The notes below the pieces were generated by a model. It was not told where the DNA came from, ran no database searches, and saw only the letters and a list, made by a program, of their open reading frames with translations. A DNA stretch of 64,000 nucleotides from Leucosporidium creatinivorum (taxonomy: Eukaryota; Basidiomycota; Microbotryomycetes; Leucosporidiales; Leucosporidiaceae). The position numbers and the translations under genes were made by a program. The stretch spans positions 1,142,540 to 1,206,539 of the forward strand of contig BCKL01000005.1 in NCBI GenBank assembly GCA_001600635.1, written 5' to 3'. Shown one piece after another: positions 32,262-45,405 of this stretch; the stretch's first letter is position 1; each line of letters opens with the position of its first letter.

Positions 32262-35200
32262 CTACAGGGCGAAAGCGAGGACGAGCGCTAAGAGGGAAGA
32301 TCCCACTACGCTCGAGACGAGGGTGGTGGCAGCCGAAGTGTTGTTCGAGGTCGTCGCGGCGGGGCTCGACGAGGTCGACGAGCTGGACGTTCCCTTGGTC
32401 GCGGACGAGGAAGGAGAGGCGGTGCTAGAAGAAGGTGAGGTGGCAGCCTCGACGACGGTTCCTCCAGCAGCAATGGGGGTGGAAAGCAGCAGCTCGTAAG
32501 CTCGCTCGGCGATTCCCTGCGATCAGAGCCAGTCAGTTTCGGTGCGCAGGCGAGAGCGGGGTCAATGACTTACGTAAAGAGGAGCGGTCATGTGAGCCGA
32601 CATTCTGTTAAACGATGCGAGGTCAGCATCAGCGACGAGCGAAAGTACGAAGCGCGAGAGACGAACCCGATGGGGACCACTGCGAGAGTGAAGGGAGGTC
32701 AGCAGAGCTCAGAGCGTGATAGCTGGCGCAGATACTCACTTGAAGAGTCGATAACACGGAGACCACTAATGCCGTAGACACGCAGAGAAGTGTCGACGAC
32801 TCCTCCGTGGTCCTCGGGAAGCATCGACTGCGAGTGCGACGGCGTCAGCTCGAGAGAACCCAGACAGGACGAGCTAGCAGCTCACAGCAGTTCCAGCGGG
32901 GTGGTACTCGGTCGAGACGGACTTGCGGATCCATGCCTCCCACTCGGCTGCGAGAGAAGGAAGTCAGCCAGCGCCAAGACGAGCAGCAGTAGACTGGTAC
33001 GCACCATCGGTCGAGACGGCGGCTCCGGGGCTGAGCTCGCTCTCGATATAGGTGGAGAGAGGAGCAGTCTCCGAGACGGTACTGCGAGTGAAAGAGGGTC
33101 AGCGCCTCGTCTTTCGTTCCTCAGACCGAGCCCTCGACTCACCGAGCATACTGGAAGGCCTTGGTGAGGATCTTGATGTCGGCAGGGTGACTGAGGTACC
33201 CGGGATCAATGAGAGGGGCATCGAAGGCCGAGGTGGAGTTGATGAGGACGGATCCGCGCGACAGAGGGTGCTGAATGGCTGCCTGGATCGAGATGGTCTT
33301 GATGGCGTCGCCGTATGCTCCATATGTACCGGTGTTGCTGTGCGAGAGGCGAGTCAGCGGAGAAGCGAAACAGAGGGTACGAGTCGGAACGAACCTCAGG
33401 AGGATCTCTGCCTGTCCGATCGCCGAGGGGAAGATGTCGTCCAGCTCGGCCTGGTATCCAGCGGCGTATCCAGCGCGAACCTTGGTGTTGGTGCTGTAAG
33501 CGTTAACCTGGGCGGTCTTCTCGGCGGCAATTTCGCTGATGAGGGCTTGGGCGTCGGTGGCGCCGAAAAGGGTGGTGAGGTTGACGTAGGCGACGCTATA
33601 AAGCACAGGGGTTAGCTGAAGGGCTCGACCAGAGATGAGGAAGAAGGCTCACGCATGGTTGGGCGAGTTGTAAAGACTAGTGGGGTCAAGAGCGTCCCAG
33701 AGAGCCTTCTGCTCGGCAGCGTACGTCTTGTCGGTCTCGACAGCATCTCCAGTGAACTCGACACCGGTGGTGTTGAAGGAGAGCTGAGCCGAGAGGTGGT
33801 CGGTGAGGTGCATGCCGACTCCAGGAAGCTCGTAGGCGACGTCGATGCCGAGCGAACCGAGGTGGTCGCTGTCACCGATACCGGACAGCTGGAGGAGCTC
33901 TGTGAAGGGAGAAAGCGCGGGTCAGCTTCGATCTCGAGGGAAGAGACCTTGGGAAGCGACTTACGAGGAGTTCCGATGACACCGGCGCTGAGGATGACCT
34001 CGAACGAGGCGCTGACGGTGTAGGAGGGTCCGGCAGCGGTAGCGGCGAATTGAACACCAGTAGCCTTGGTACCATCGAGGACAATCTGAGCGTGAGGCGG
34101 CAAGTCAGCCGATGTCCTGGAGCCCGTCAAACTTCGCCACGACTCACCTGGGTGGCCTGGTAGCCCGTCAAGACGACGAGGTTGGACCTGGTAGCGTAGG
34201 GGTCGAGGTAGCCCGTCTTGGAGTAGGAGCGAGACCAGGTGGTGGGATCGATAGCAGATGTAGCGATGAAGGCGCCGTACGAGTTGCCGTTGGCGGGGTC
34301 GCGAGACTCAACGCCGAGGTTGCCGAGCGTCTCGATCCATGAGCCGGTCGTCTGCTCGTAGAAGAAGCCAGGGTACGAGTAGTCTGTTGCGCGAGGGATG
34401 AAATACCACGTTTAGCTGAGGCCGTAGTAGCATCAAGAAGGGAGAGGAAGGGTGAGCTCACGAATCGGTCCATCTTGTCCGTGGAAACTCTCGTCCACGA
34501 TGACTCCAGCGACCTCCTTGTTGGCAGGCAACGGCGCGGTATAGTTCTCCGACTCTGTTGACGGGGTGGAAAAGGTCAGCGCTCAATCGCGAAGGTCGGC
34601 GAAGGAGGGTGAGGAATGGAGGCTTGAGCGCGGGGATCTTGAACTCACTCTTCATGTAAGGGTAAATGGCATCCCATCCCCAAACATCCGTAGCATTCAC
34701 GAGCGATCCCCACGAGTTGTGCTCAATCTCGGAACCTCGAATCATGTAGAGACCGTTGACCGCCGAACTTCCTCCGACGACCTTGCCTCGCGGCCAGTAG
34801 ACGGTCTTGTTGAGCTCGGGCTGGGCGATGGTGTTGTAGTGCCAGTCGTAGTCTGAAGTCATCGTGGCGACTCCATCGAAGTAGGCTTTGTGCGTGGGCG
34901 AAAGGGCGAAAGAAGGAAGGGGGAGGGGATTCGGCGACGAGGTAGAGTGGCGAGGAAAGACAAGATTGTGGGGGTGGAGCGGGAGTAGAGAGTTGATACG
35001 ATACAGAAAAGTGTCAGCTACTGTGCTAGCGTTCCTACTCGACGAAAGACCCACCCTGAGCAGGCATGAGAAGGTCATCCTCGACCGCAGAACCGTCAAG
35101 TCCTGCTTCGATTACAGCGACTGAGATGGACGAATTGGCTGTTAGACGATTAGCAATAACGAGTCCTGCTGTTCCGGCGCTGTAGGTGAACAGGGAACGG

Positions 35201-35457
35201 GTCGGGTCAGCAAACAACAAGTGACGGCTCTGCGCGCGCCAGCTTCGGTTCGGCTTGCGAAGCGCGAGCTGTAGTTGCTGTAGGTGAGAAAATTACCCAA
35301 CAATAACGTAGTCGAATTGTTTGTCTGACAGCTCGGATGGGTCTGTTACGGTGTTGGCTCGCTTGGTGTGCTGAGCTCGTTTGATGAAGTCGTGAGAGTT
35401 GGCCGACGCGATGGCGGAGGTCGCGAGGAGCGAAAAGAGGGGGAGGGAGGTGAGCAT
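32262..35457 (-). CDS. Secreted or surface GMC oxidoreductase (aryl-alcohol oxidase/choline dehydrogenase type)
   Basis: An FAD-dependent alcohol oxidase or dehydrogenase. The ATG at 35457 begins a signal peptide (MLTSLPLFSLLATSAIASA). The FAD-binding motif is FDYVIVGAGTAGLVIANRLT, then SVAVIEAG. GMC signature 1 shows as YWPRGKVVGGSSAVNGLYMI and signature 2 as EVILSAGVIGTPELLQLSGI then GD. The catalytic region has TEYHPAGTASM and RVIDSSVVPIGMSAH, a His-His pair. A long Ser/Thr-rich tail follows and ends in SSLLALVLAFAL, a hydrophobic terminus of the GPI-anchor type, with the stop at 32262-32264. About 13 short introns make it the most finely split gene here. Estimated length is about 680-720 residues, longer than typical AAO (about 590) because of the tail. 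The substrate cannot be told. Lignin- or plant-derived alcohols are typical for the family. Confidence 0.88.
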
Positions 35458-35874
35458 CCCTGCTGTACTGCGTTGGCGACCTTATATGTAGTCGAGAGGT
35501 GAAAGAGTGTCGAGGTAGAGCGAAACCGAGAAGCAAGACGCAGAGGAAGGAGACCAAGCTTCTTCGCTTACGAGACGGCGAAGGGCGAAGTGCGAAGGTT
35601 GGCGAAGCGCCAAGTCGAATCGGATCCTCCGAAGGCTTGCGAGTCGTTACAACGAGCCTCGAAGTAAGGATTTCGTAGCTATAGAGCTACAGCCCGTCCA
35701 TCACTGCCTTTCTACAGCTCCCTGCTCCTCAAACTTCCCCCCTTCTCGCAGCTCGGCGCAGTTCGCAGACATTCCTTGGCCATCTCGGCAAACAAACGCG
35801 ATCCCTGCTCAACGACGTCCTCTCGCATACACGAAAGATTCTGTATCATTTTCACTCGACTTGTAAGCTACACA
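35458..35874. promoter_or_regulatory. Upstream region of the GMC gene
   Basis: About 420 bases between the oxidoreductase start and the end of the minus-strand dehydrogenase gene. A T/C-rich stretch lies around 35700-35760. No gene or defined site was seen. Confidence 0.35.
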
Positions 35875-38561
35875 TCAACGGTGCGTGGGCATGGCGGTGG
35901 TCGCCTTGGTCGAGAGAGCATCCTCGGCCCTCCACAGGCTCGTCGTCGTCTTGTGCTGGGTCCAGAACTCGATACCGCTGCAGGCGAGTAAAACAGGGTC
36001 AGCACCCGAGCTCAGTGAGAGGGGGAGAAGTGAAAAGACGACTCACAGCTTGCCGTAGAGCGAAGTCTGACCGAGGACCGAGCCCTTGTTGCCGCTGTGG
36101 AGGCGCAAGTTCGTGAGCAATGCTGTCCAGGTTCTGGTGCATCAGTCAAATACTCACGACCAGGCGAACATGGGAAGAGGAACGGGGATGGGGACGTTGC
36201 TGTGCGAGAGAAGCGTTAGGTCAGTGCCGAGCAAAAGGCCGAGCGAGCGAGAAAACTACTCACATGCCAATCTGACCGGCGTCGACCTCACGCTCAAACT
36301 TGCGAGCCGTTGCGCCAGACTGGGTGAAGATGGCAGTTCCGTTTCCGTCTGAGAAAAGGGAACGGCGACGGGGAGAAGCAGCGAGAGGGTCAGCGGCTGC
36401 GGCCGAGTGGGTCGAGCAAGAGATCAGTCTACTCACACTTATTCGAGTTGATGACCTTGATGGCGTCGTCCAAGTCCTTCGCCTTGACGATAGTGAGAAC
36501 GGGGCCGAAGATCTCCTCCCTTGATCGCGAACAATAGCCAAGCAGTCAGCTCCCACCGCCATGCCCCCTCCTAGTCAGAACTCACTGGTAGCAATCCATG
36601 CTGGTATCGGCAAGAAGGATTGTAGGTCCCACAAAGTTGCCCTCGGGGAAACCATCGACCTTGACACCTCGGCCGTCGAGGGCGACCTTGCCGCCTTGGG
36701 CTTCGCACGAGGCGATGAGGGACTCGACGCGCTGCTTGGCGGCTGGGGTGATGAGAGGTCCGCTGTTGGTGTTGAATGGTGAGGAGAAAGGATGGAATGG
36801 CGAGGGAAGGGGGAAGCGGACGACGAGGTAAGGCGAGGGGGAGGGGGACGGCAAGGGAGAGAAGGAGGCAAAAAGAGTCAGCCTGAAGCTCGACTCTACC
36901 TCCATACACGTCCACACAAAGAGCTTACACATCGACGTCGGTGTCGAATCCGTTGCCGACCTTCAAGCCCTTGGCGCGCTCGACGAGCTCAGGAAGCCAG
37001 TCCTCGGTCTCGCCGACGGTGACGACTGCAGAGGGAGCACAGTCAGACTCTGTTCGACTAGGCGAGAGACTGAAAGTACTCACGAACAGAAAGAGCCATG
37101 CAGCGCTGACCAGCAGCTACGAATGAGGGCGAGGGAAGTCAGCTCGGCGCTCAGAGCAAGACGAGGAAGATGAAATCTCACCTCCGAAGGCAGCTCCGAC
37201 GACGCTATTGAGCGCAAAGTTGCGGTTGGCGTCGGGCATGAGGATGCAGTGGTCTGTAGGTCGTCAAGCCCATCAGCACTTGCTCTCCCAACGAATCGAA
37301 CCGAAGCCAGCGCGGGGATAACTTACTCTTGGCTCCCAAGTTGGCCTGCACACGCTTGCCGTTGGCTCCAGCGGTGTCGTAGATGTACTTTCCAGCCTTG
37401 TCGGATCCGACGAAGGAGATGGCCTTGATGCGAGGCTCGTTGCAGAGGAACTGAACGGCGGGGACAGATCCGTGGAGGACGGAGAGGACACCCTTGGGGA
37501 GCCCTGTATATGCAGAATAGTGAAGAGAGTAAGTGGGTGCACGATGAGCGTCTTGTGAGTGTACAATGAAGACATACCGGCCATCTCAGCCAATTCGGCG
37601 ATGATCATGGCTGCTCCGGGGTCGCGCTCAGAGGGCTTGAGGATGAGAGAGTTGCCGGTGGCGATAGAGTTGATGGACCACAGAGGGATCATAGCAGGGA
37701 AGTTGAAGCTGAGCCGAGTAAGTCGACGACGAGTCAGCGAAAGCGCCGAACCGAGAACTCGGTGACGGCACTCACGGGCAAATGGCGGCAGTGACTCCAA
37801 GAGGTACACGACGAGTCTCGGTATCCATGTCCTTGGAGACTTCGAGCTTCTCTCCCATGATGAGTGAAGGCATGGCACAGGCGGCGTCGACAACCTATCG
37901 AATCCGCGAGGGAATCAGCTCCTGCCGAAGGATCATGTGGGGCTCTCGGCGGCAGCTGGCTCACCTGCAGACCACGCAAGACATCTCCCTTGGCGTCGGC
38001 GAAGGTCTTGCCCTGCTCCAATACAATGCTCTGGGCGATATCGTCGTGGTGCTCGCGAATTAAAGCCTGCAGCCTGGGGAGTGAGCGGAAGGAGTGGGGG
38101 TCAGAGCCGACGGGATAGGCCAGGTGAGCAGCGAGCAAGGACTGACTTGAGCATGACACCTTGACGGCGGAGGACAGAGGCATCCCTCCATTCAAGGTAG
38201 GCCTCCTCTGCGCGGTCGACGATGCGCACCATCTCGGCGTGAGAGGTCTCTGGGACTCGGGTCAGCAGCCGCTGGGTGGAGGGGTCGTTGACATCAATCC
38301 ACTTCTCGACGCCTTCGCCTGTAGGTCGTCGGTTGGACCGGTCAGCAGTGTCGTTCTGTATCTAATCAAGTAGGATAGCCTACCTGTAGTCCACTCCCCT
38401 CCGATGAGGTTGAGAGTTGGTCCGCCGGAGAAGGTGGTCCCCTTCCACTGCTTGGCCGCTGCGATCTCCTGCTCCACGCGCTGTACCAAGTTACTCCTAC
38501 GAGCGGTAGTAGAAATCGAACGGGCAGTCAAAGGTGCTCGTTGCGAGAGGTGTCGAAGCAT
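35875..38561 (-). CDS. ALDH6A1: Methylmalonate-semialdehyde dehydrogenase (acylating), mitochondrial
   Basis: Converts methylmalonate or malonate semialdehyde plus CoA and NAD+ to propionyl-CoA or acetyl-CoA in valine and pyrimidine breakdown. The ATG at 38561 starts a basic presequence ([20 protein letters not shown]). The enzyme then reads [89 protein letters not shown] and [10 protein letters not shown], with the catalytic Cys, and [13 protein letters not shown]. The ending is [15 protein letters not shown], with the stop at 35875-35877. Acylating family members have [11 protein letters not shown] at the NAD/CoA region, present here. About 14 short introns. Length is about 540-560 residues, as expected. 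It is divergent from an acidic orphan only 104 bases away. Confidence 0.95.
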
Positions 38562-38665
38562 GTTGGTGAGATTGTGTGCGGAGGTCAACCACTGAACTCG
38601 CCGGCGCGCCCAAGTCGACGCTTCGGGCCAGACGCTCTCTTGACCCGCTCCCTCACCTCGCAAGA
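38562..38665. promoter_or_regulatory. Compact bidirectional promoter
   Basis: Only 104 bases separate the start codons of the dehydrogenase (minus) and the acidic orphan (plus), so the two probably share regulatory DNA. No individual site could be named. Confidence 0.5.
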
Positions 38666-39376
38666 ATGCCACCTCAGTACAGGAGGTCTGATACGGAATC
38701 ACCAACAGGATCAGCTTCAGAGCATTCCTCCCCTTCACAAATTTACCCAGAATCATTGCCCGAGGACGAGCCTTCCTTCCTCTCCGAAGAGCCCTCGGGC
38801 CTGTCCAACGAATCCGCTTCCCTACAGCATCAGGACTCGCTCTTGGACGCTTCACCAGAACAAGTAGAAGCTAGAGCACTCGAACTGCTCGCACTCGACT
38901 CCAACAACTCCAACTCCATGCTCAATCAACAACCTCACCTCTCCGCTCTCGACCTCCCTCGCCCGATGCCTCCAGCTTCAGCCCCGCCAGAAGTACACCA
39001 AGCAGCTCAACAAGCAACCGTAGCTTTCCTTCGTACCCATCTACAGCACGCAGACGACACAGACTGGCAATTCTCCACCCCCGCCGTGTTTGGCCCTCCT
39101 CGCGTCCTGGATCCTCGCGCTTCCGGCTCCAACGACGACGACGACGATGGAACAGCAGGCTGTGCGAGATGGATGGACTCGGCGTTCAATCTGGAGAGCT
39201 ACGGTCAGCCAGATTTGGTCGAGGACGAGGAGGAGCAGCCGGTCGAAATGGAGGGCACGGGGCAGTTTGGCGATTTGGCGCCTGCGCAGGGGTTCGGCGG
39301 GGCGTATGGCATGACGTTTGTACGAGAAGAAGAGGGCGACCCGGCTGGGATAGGTGGAAGGGGCGTGTACGACTGA
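38666..39376 (+). CDS. Acidic, disordered protein of unknown function
   Basis: An uninterrupted frame of 236 residues from ATG 38666 (MPPQYRRSDTESPTGSASEH) to the TGA at 39374-39376. It is rich in Ser, Glu, Asp and Pro. There is a central helix-prone stretch (PPEVHQAAQQATVAFLRTHL) and an acidic carboxy part with NDDDDDGTAGCARWMDSAFN and LVEDEEEQPVEMEG. The tail is Gly-rich (FGGAYGMTFVREEEGDPAGI). I recognise no domain. It stays open through composition-biased sequence and has a good start close to the divergent dehydrogenase, which supports a real gene. A GTGAGT donor lies about 30 bases past the stop, so a 3' untranslated intron is possible. Confidence 0.65.
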   Translation: MPPQYRRSDTESPTGSASEHSSPSQIYPESLPEDEPSFLSEEPSGLSNESASLQHQDSLLDASPEQVEARALELLALDSNNSNSMLNQQPHLSALDLPRPMPPASAPPEVHQAAQQATVAFLRTHLQHADDTDWQFSTPAVFGPPRVLDPRASGSNDDDDDGTAGCARWMDSAFNLESYGQPDLVEDEEEQPVEMEGTGQFGDLAPAQGFGGAYGMTFVREEEGDPAGIGGRGVYD

Positions 39377-39799
39377 GGGGAGCGCTCGGAGTTTGAGTCG
39401 GCGAAGGTGAGTCCTTGTCTACAGCTTTACAGACGCGCTGAGCGGTGAAGCTGACTACCGTAAGGTCAGCAGACCCTTCTCCACCTCCTCTACTACTCTT
39501 TACTCGACCTAGACGAAAGCCGAGCTACGCCCTTCGAACGACGACCCTCCCCCCTTCGCCTTTCCTCTTCCATCGCTCTTCGCCACACACACGACAGACG
39601 ACCACGCGACAACACCATTATGCTCTAGCTCTCCTCCCCCTAATCCAACCGACCATACACCTCCTTTGGTGACAACCGACACTCTCGGATCACAACTCGG
39701 CGATGGGAGGAGCGGAGCGATACTGCAGCTGGAGGGCTACGCAGTATAGACACTCAAGGGAGCTATACGGAAATCTGAGATCTACACTCCAATCGCCGA
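39377..39799. other. 3' flank of the orphan and start of a repeat-bearing spacer
   Basis: About 420 bases of C/T-rich sequence with no gene. It leads into the repeat cluster that fills the space up to the eL34 gene. Confidence 0.4.
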
Positions 39800-40434
39800 T
39801 CAGCTCCTATAGCGCTCCGAGAGGGCTGTCATTTCGAGTTCGCCGGAGGGAGGGTCGAAGCCCAGCGCTCGCTGAAGTGCAACCAGAGCGCCCGCCATTC
39901 GCGGATCGCAGGCAGTTCAGAGATGTTCTAGGTACAGAGCCGGTGCTCGGGTATCAGCAGGCTGCGCCTCACTGGCTGTGCTTCTGGCCGGTGCGCCGAG
40001 ACGGCTTCTCACACTCTCGCTCTTCATGGGCGTCTCATTGCGAAGCTGTAGGCTAGCTTCAGTGACCGAGCTACATCTCACTTATTTGGTGACTCCTCGC
40101 GATCCCTACATGCCGTTCCGGCGCAAGCTGGCTCGCAAGCGAAAGCCCAGCTTTGGGCTACAAAGGTGCAAGTGTACAGAAAGTCATCTGAAACGATTTG
40201 CATTCGATTCACCGAGCCCGACCGAGCTTGTCGAGCGAGTTAATCGAGTAAATTTGAGCAGCAACCCCCTTTCGAACGTGGCCGGTCGAGGGTCGACTTG
40301 GCCTCGCCAGCGCCCAAGGTTGGTTTCGCCTGTTCTCCCTTCACCAACGTAAGTCTGAGGCAACGTGCAGCAAGTTCGAATTGCTGCCCGTATAGCGCAC
40401 CACTGACCTCTGCTCCCGCTCCCCTACATCTCAC
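39800..40434 (+). repeat. Repeat family copy A1 (partial)
   Basis: The part 39955-40434 matches the reverse complement of 52287-52770 closely: shared words include GTGCTTCTGGCCGGTGCGCC, CATGCCGTTCCGGCGCAAGC and GAGGGTCGACTTGGCCTCGC. Similarity ends abruptly after CTACATCTCACC. The left part (39800-39955) is more diverged but resembles the body of copy A2 near 41575 and the reverse complement of 54150-54215. There are no recognisable coding domains, terminal inverted repeats or poly-A end. I call it an unclassified dispersed repeat, oriented toward the eL34 gene. Confidence 0.8.
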
Positions 40435-40555
40435 CTCCCGGCTCGGCGGAAGGCAGGGTTGTCCCTCATCTTCCCAGGCTCCGCAGCTCTCGGGAGCAGC
40501 TGCACAGACGACGGCAAGTTTGAGATCTGCCTCATGGAGCGCTCAAGTGTGCGGG

Positions 40556-42060
40556 CGTAGTGAGCGAAGACTTGCGGGTTTGAGACTCGAAAGCGAGCGC
40601 CGAACTTGAAGCGCGTCGGCCTGACGAGAGGCTACTAGCTGTAGAGAGCACGCTTAGGATTATGCTCTGCCTCTGTGTGTTGAGCTTAGATTGTTCCTCT
40701 GAAGCGCCACCCTCTCTGCCCCTCGCTGCTGCTTGTCCTGCACTCCCATACTTACTGCAGTCCGCCCGCTCGCCGAGACTCACCCTTCCCGAGCTCCCTG
40801 TATCCCCACAAGCCAGCAGCGCGACGAGCAGCTCACCATTGTGTACCAAAAAAAGCACTCCGAAGACCTGCTAGCTCGGAAGCTGGGATGGGAGGACTTG
40901 TAGTGCGCCTCCCGTCGACGCTTGAGATGAGGGGCACTTCCTCGCGGCTCCTCATTAAAGGCCTCATTACGAAGGCAGCGGACGAGCAGCATTCTGCAAG
41001 CGCGCATGCGTATTGTGGCTCAAGTTTGAGCGGGAATGCTGTAGCGGCCTTCCCAGCGCTAAAGAGGAGCAAACGGCAGCGAGCTCCTCGGGCGCTTCGA
41101 TCTCAGTTCGAGCTTGCTCAACGAAGAGCAGGCTGCGAGAGCTGTATGGGAGGCTCAAGCGGTCGTCCCAGGATCGCGAGTGAAACTGCTCCCCGACGCT
41201 ACAAGAGCGGGAGCAGCTGCTCTGCGATCCTTCGCTGAAGGAGAGTTGGAGGTCGACGAGCAGCTTCACGCGAGGAAGAGTCGGCCCTTGATCCAGGTGG
41301 CTGAGCCTTTTCCAGAAGACCTGCACTCACAGGAGCGAGAGCACCATACTTGAGAATGCTACACGCAGCGACCACTCCAGAAGGATGTGGCAGGAGAGAA
41401 AGAGAGCAAAGAGGCGAAGCGAGCCATTTTAAGCTCGGCGCTGGGCCAAGCTCGCTCGGCCTCGCTTTGGCGACAGGGTGCAGCTTGTACTGGAGTAAGC
41501 TTCAATCTACCCAACACGGCTCCGAAAGCACTCCCGACCCTCTGCCCAGACTTCCCGGCTCACGTTGAGCTCGCCAGCCCTCGCCGAAGTGCAGCGACAG
41601 CGCTTTCGCCGCGCCGAAACTTTCGGCCAGCTCATACAGCTTCTCGTTTGGAGTACACTGTACACTACTGCGAATAGAGGTGATTGTCAGCTATCAGCAC
41701 GCTGCACCTCGTCAGCTGTGCTTCTGGCCGGTGCGCCGAGACGGCTTCTCGCTCTTCTTGGGCGGCTCTTGCAGCTATAGCCTTCGAAGCTGAACTTTGA
41801 TCAATTGAGCTGCACAGCGAAGTTCATCTCAGCCCTCCTGCCTGCATTCAAGCGGCAGGTGGAGGTTCGGCGAGGGAGCGAGTACGGAGCTGCAGTTGAC
41901 CGAGCGATGTAGTGGTGCAGAAAAGCCTCTGAAACGCCTTAAATACCGCTCAGAAGACCCGACCGAGTGTTCTGGTGCGCTGTATTGCACTTTGAACCTA
42001 CCCCTGGTTTCCGCAGCAGTTGGCGCAGGGTCGACTTGGGCTTCCCTCGCCCTCCTCCCT
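40556..42060 (+). repeat. Repeat family copy A2
   Basis: From about 40556 to 41745 this matches the reverse complement of 52740-53905 with only scattered differences. Over 79 codons at 41114-41353 I count about four amino-acid changes when the same frame is translated. After 41745 it diverges from copy B and keeps only blocks shared with A1 and with 54450-54500, notably CAGGGTCGACTTGGGCTTCC. Open frames of 70-116 codons are conserved between copies simply because the copies are so similar. None shows a known domain. The copy ends about 230 bases before the eL34 start codon. Confidence 0.85.
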
Positions 42061-42293
42061 TTCTCGCGTCCGTAGTCCTTGTCAGTCTCCCGACCCTGCT
42101 TGCCGTCTGTATAGGATACTAACCGAACCCTTGCCCCTACGCCCTTGCCCTCCCGTTCTCCTCGCCTCTCTACACGCCCTCCTGCTCAAACTCTGCCCGC
42201 CCCAACTTCGACCCTCTCCCGCTCCTCCGCCTGCACCTCTGTACCCTCTCCTACGACACTCTCGTCACCTTACACACTATAACAGCTTTCGCC
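42061..42293 (+). promoter_or_regulatory. Pyrimidine-rich promoter/leader of the eL34 gene
   Basis: Strongly C/T-rich sequence on the coding strand from about 42110 to the ATG, ending CACTATAACAGCTTTCGCC before ATG. Such tracts are usual in front of highly expressed ribosomal protein genes in fungi. The boundary with the repeat is immediate, so regulatory sites could lie inside repeat-derived DNA. Confidence 0.5.
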
Positions 42294-43091
42294 ATGGTCC
42301 AGCGCGTTACCCTCCGCACTCGCAAGAGTTACAACACCAAGTCGAACGGCAAGAGGATCGTGAAGACTCCCGGTACATCTACCTTCCTTCGCGCGCTACA
42401 GCAGGAGCAGGTGGAACGGATGCAGAAGGAGGGAATGCGCAGGATGAGACTATGCTACAGGAGGGGGAACCTCTGCCCGTTGGGATGAACTGGCAGGGAG
42501 GGCGCAGGATTCGTCAAGGGGGAGACTAAGCTCGCATGGGGAGGCTATGACAGTGCAGAGCAGGTCGCGGGGATGCGTTGGGTGCAGGAGCGACTGTTCG
42601 ACGTGCCAGGAGGGGGAGGCTATGACCCCGCATCGAGATAGCGCTGGGAGACGAGCCGAGCGCTGACCGTCCACCTCTTCTCGGTACACAGGAGGAAAGC
42701 TCCGCTACCTTGTCGTCAAGAAGCAGGCCACCTCCCCCAAGTGCGGAGACTGCCACATTGCTCTCCCCGGTGTAAGCTCTCCCTCCCGCCTACGCCGAGC
42801 CTCCGACTTCCGAGCTCACGCATCCGTCTTGCGCTCCTCTAGGTCCCTGCTCTTCGTCCCCGCCAGTACGCCCAGATCTCCAAGCGCCAGAAGACTGTCC
42901 AGCGCGCCTACGGAGGATCCAGGTGCGCCAACTGCGTCCGCGACCGGATCGTTCGCTCGTTCCTTGTCGAGGAGGCTAAGATCGTCAAGAAGGTGCGTCG
43001 TGCTGCTGTGCATTAGCTCAGCGATATCTTATGCTCACGCTCCATGCTCCCACAGGTCATCAAGAGCCAGGGCAAGCCCAGCAAGAAGTAA
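42294..43091 (+). CDS. RPL34: 60S ribosomal protein eL34
   Basis: A structural protein of the large cytosolic ribosomal subunit. Exon 1 (42294-42372) encodes [20 protein letters not shown] then RIVKTP. Exon 2 opens at 42692 with [20 protein letters not shown] and CHIALPG. Exon 3 gives [20 protein letters not shown] and [20 protein letters not shown]. The last exon ends [11 protein letters not shown] with TAA at 43089-43091. Two CxxC pairs (CGDC, CANC) match the zinc-binding cysteines of many eL34 proteins. Length is about 120 residues, as expected. Intron 1 is 319 nt, several times longer than most introns in the window. It contains a 13-base direct repeat (GGGAGGCTATGAC at about 42539 and 42607). 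Confidence 0.96.
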
Positions 43092-43357
43092 ATGCTGAGC
43101 TTCTTTCGCACATGAGGATTGGATTGAAGGTGTTGGGCGCAGTGGGGCGCGACGGAGGGAGGATCCGTACTATGACCCGAGAGGATGCGATGGCATGATC
43201 TGTTGGCATCCCATCTCTTGTACCGCGAGATTCGGTCGGCCGAGAGTCTTGCGAAGCGTTTCGAGCTTCGACCGAAGCGAGCGCGCGAGCGGGCAAGTCC
43301 AAGGTTCTGGCAGCGCTTCCCTTCTCTCGCTCCCGCCCCATCGTCTCATCTACCGCC
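43092..43357. promoter_or_regulatory. eL34 3' end and MAP2 upstream region
   Basis: A 266-base gap between two plus-strand genes. Nothing distinctive apart from C/T-rich sequence just before the MAP2 start. Confidence 0.3.
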
Positions 43358-45273
<1,916 letters not shown>

Positions 45274-45405
45274 ACGAGATCCTGGATTCGCGGGAGCAGA
45301 GACAAGGGAGCAGCTGGGCTCTCCTATGTGTACGAGTATATATGTGGAACGCAATCATCCGTTACCGGCTCTAGCATGACTAGCAGTGCGAACAGCGAAC
45401 CTGCC
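45274..45405. other. Convergent spacer, MAP2 / WBP4-like gene
   Basis: About 130 bases between facing gene ends. The short distance suggests overlapping 3' untranslated regions. No other feature. Confidence 0.3.

Noticed and set aside
40888-41353. Conserved open frames inside the repeat copies, first taken as a duplicated gene
   Set aside because: The frames are conserved only because the DNA copies are nearly identical. There is no domain, start context or splice pattern, and several overlapping frames are equally conserved.
39800-42060. Cluster A considered as an LTR-type element (similar ends around a body)
   Set aside because: The similar end segments are not equivalent in cluster B, no primer-binding site or coding relic is visible, and tandem partial copies explain the layout better.
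42373-42691. A box C/D snoRNA in the eL34 intron
   Set aside because: I could not find a matched C box and D box with a closing stem, so no RNA is annotated.
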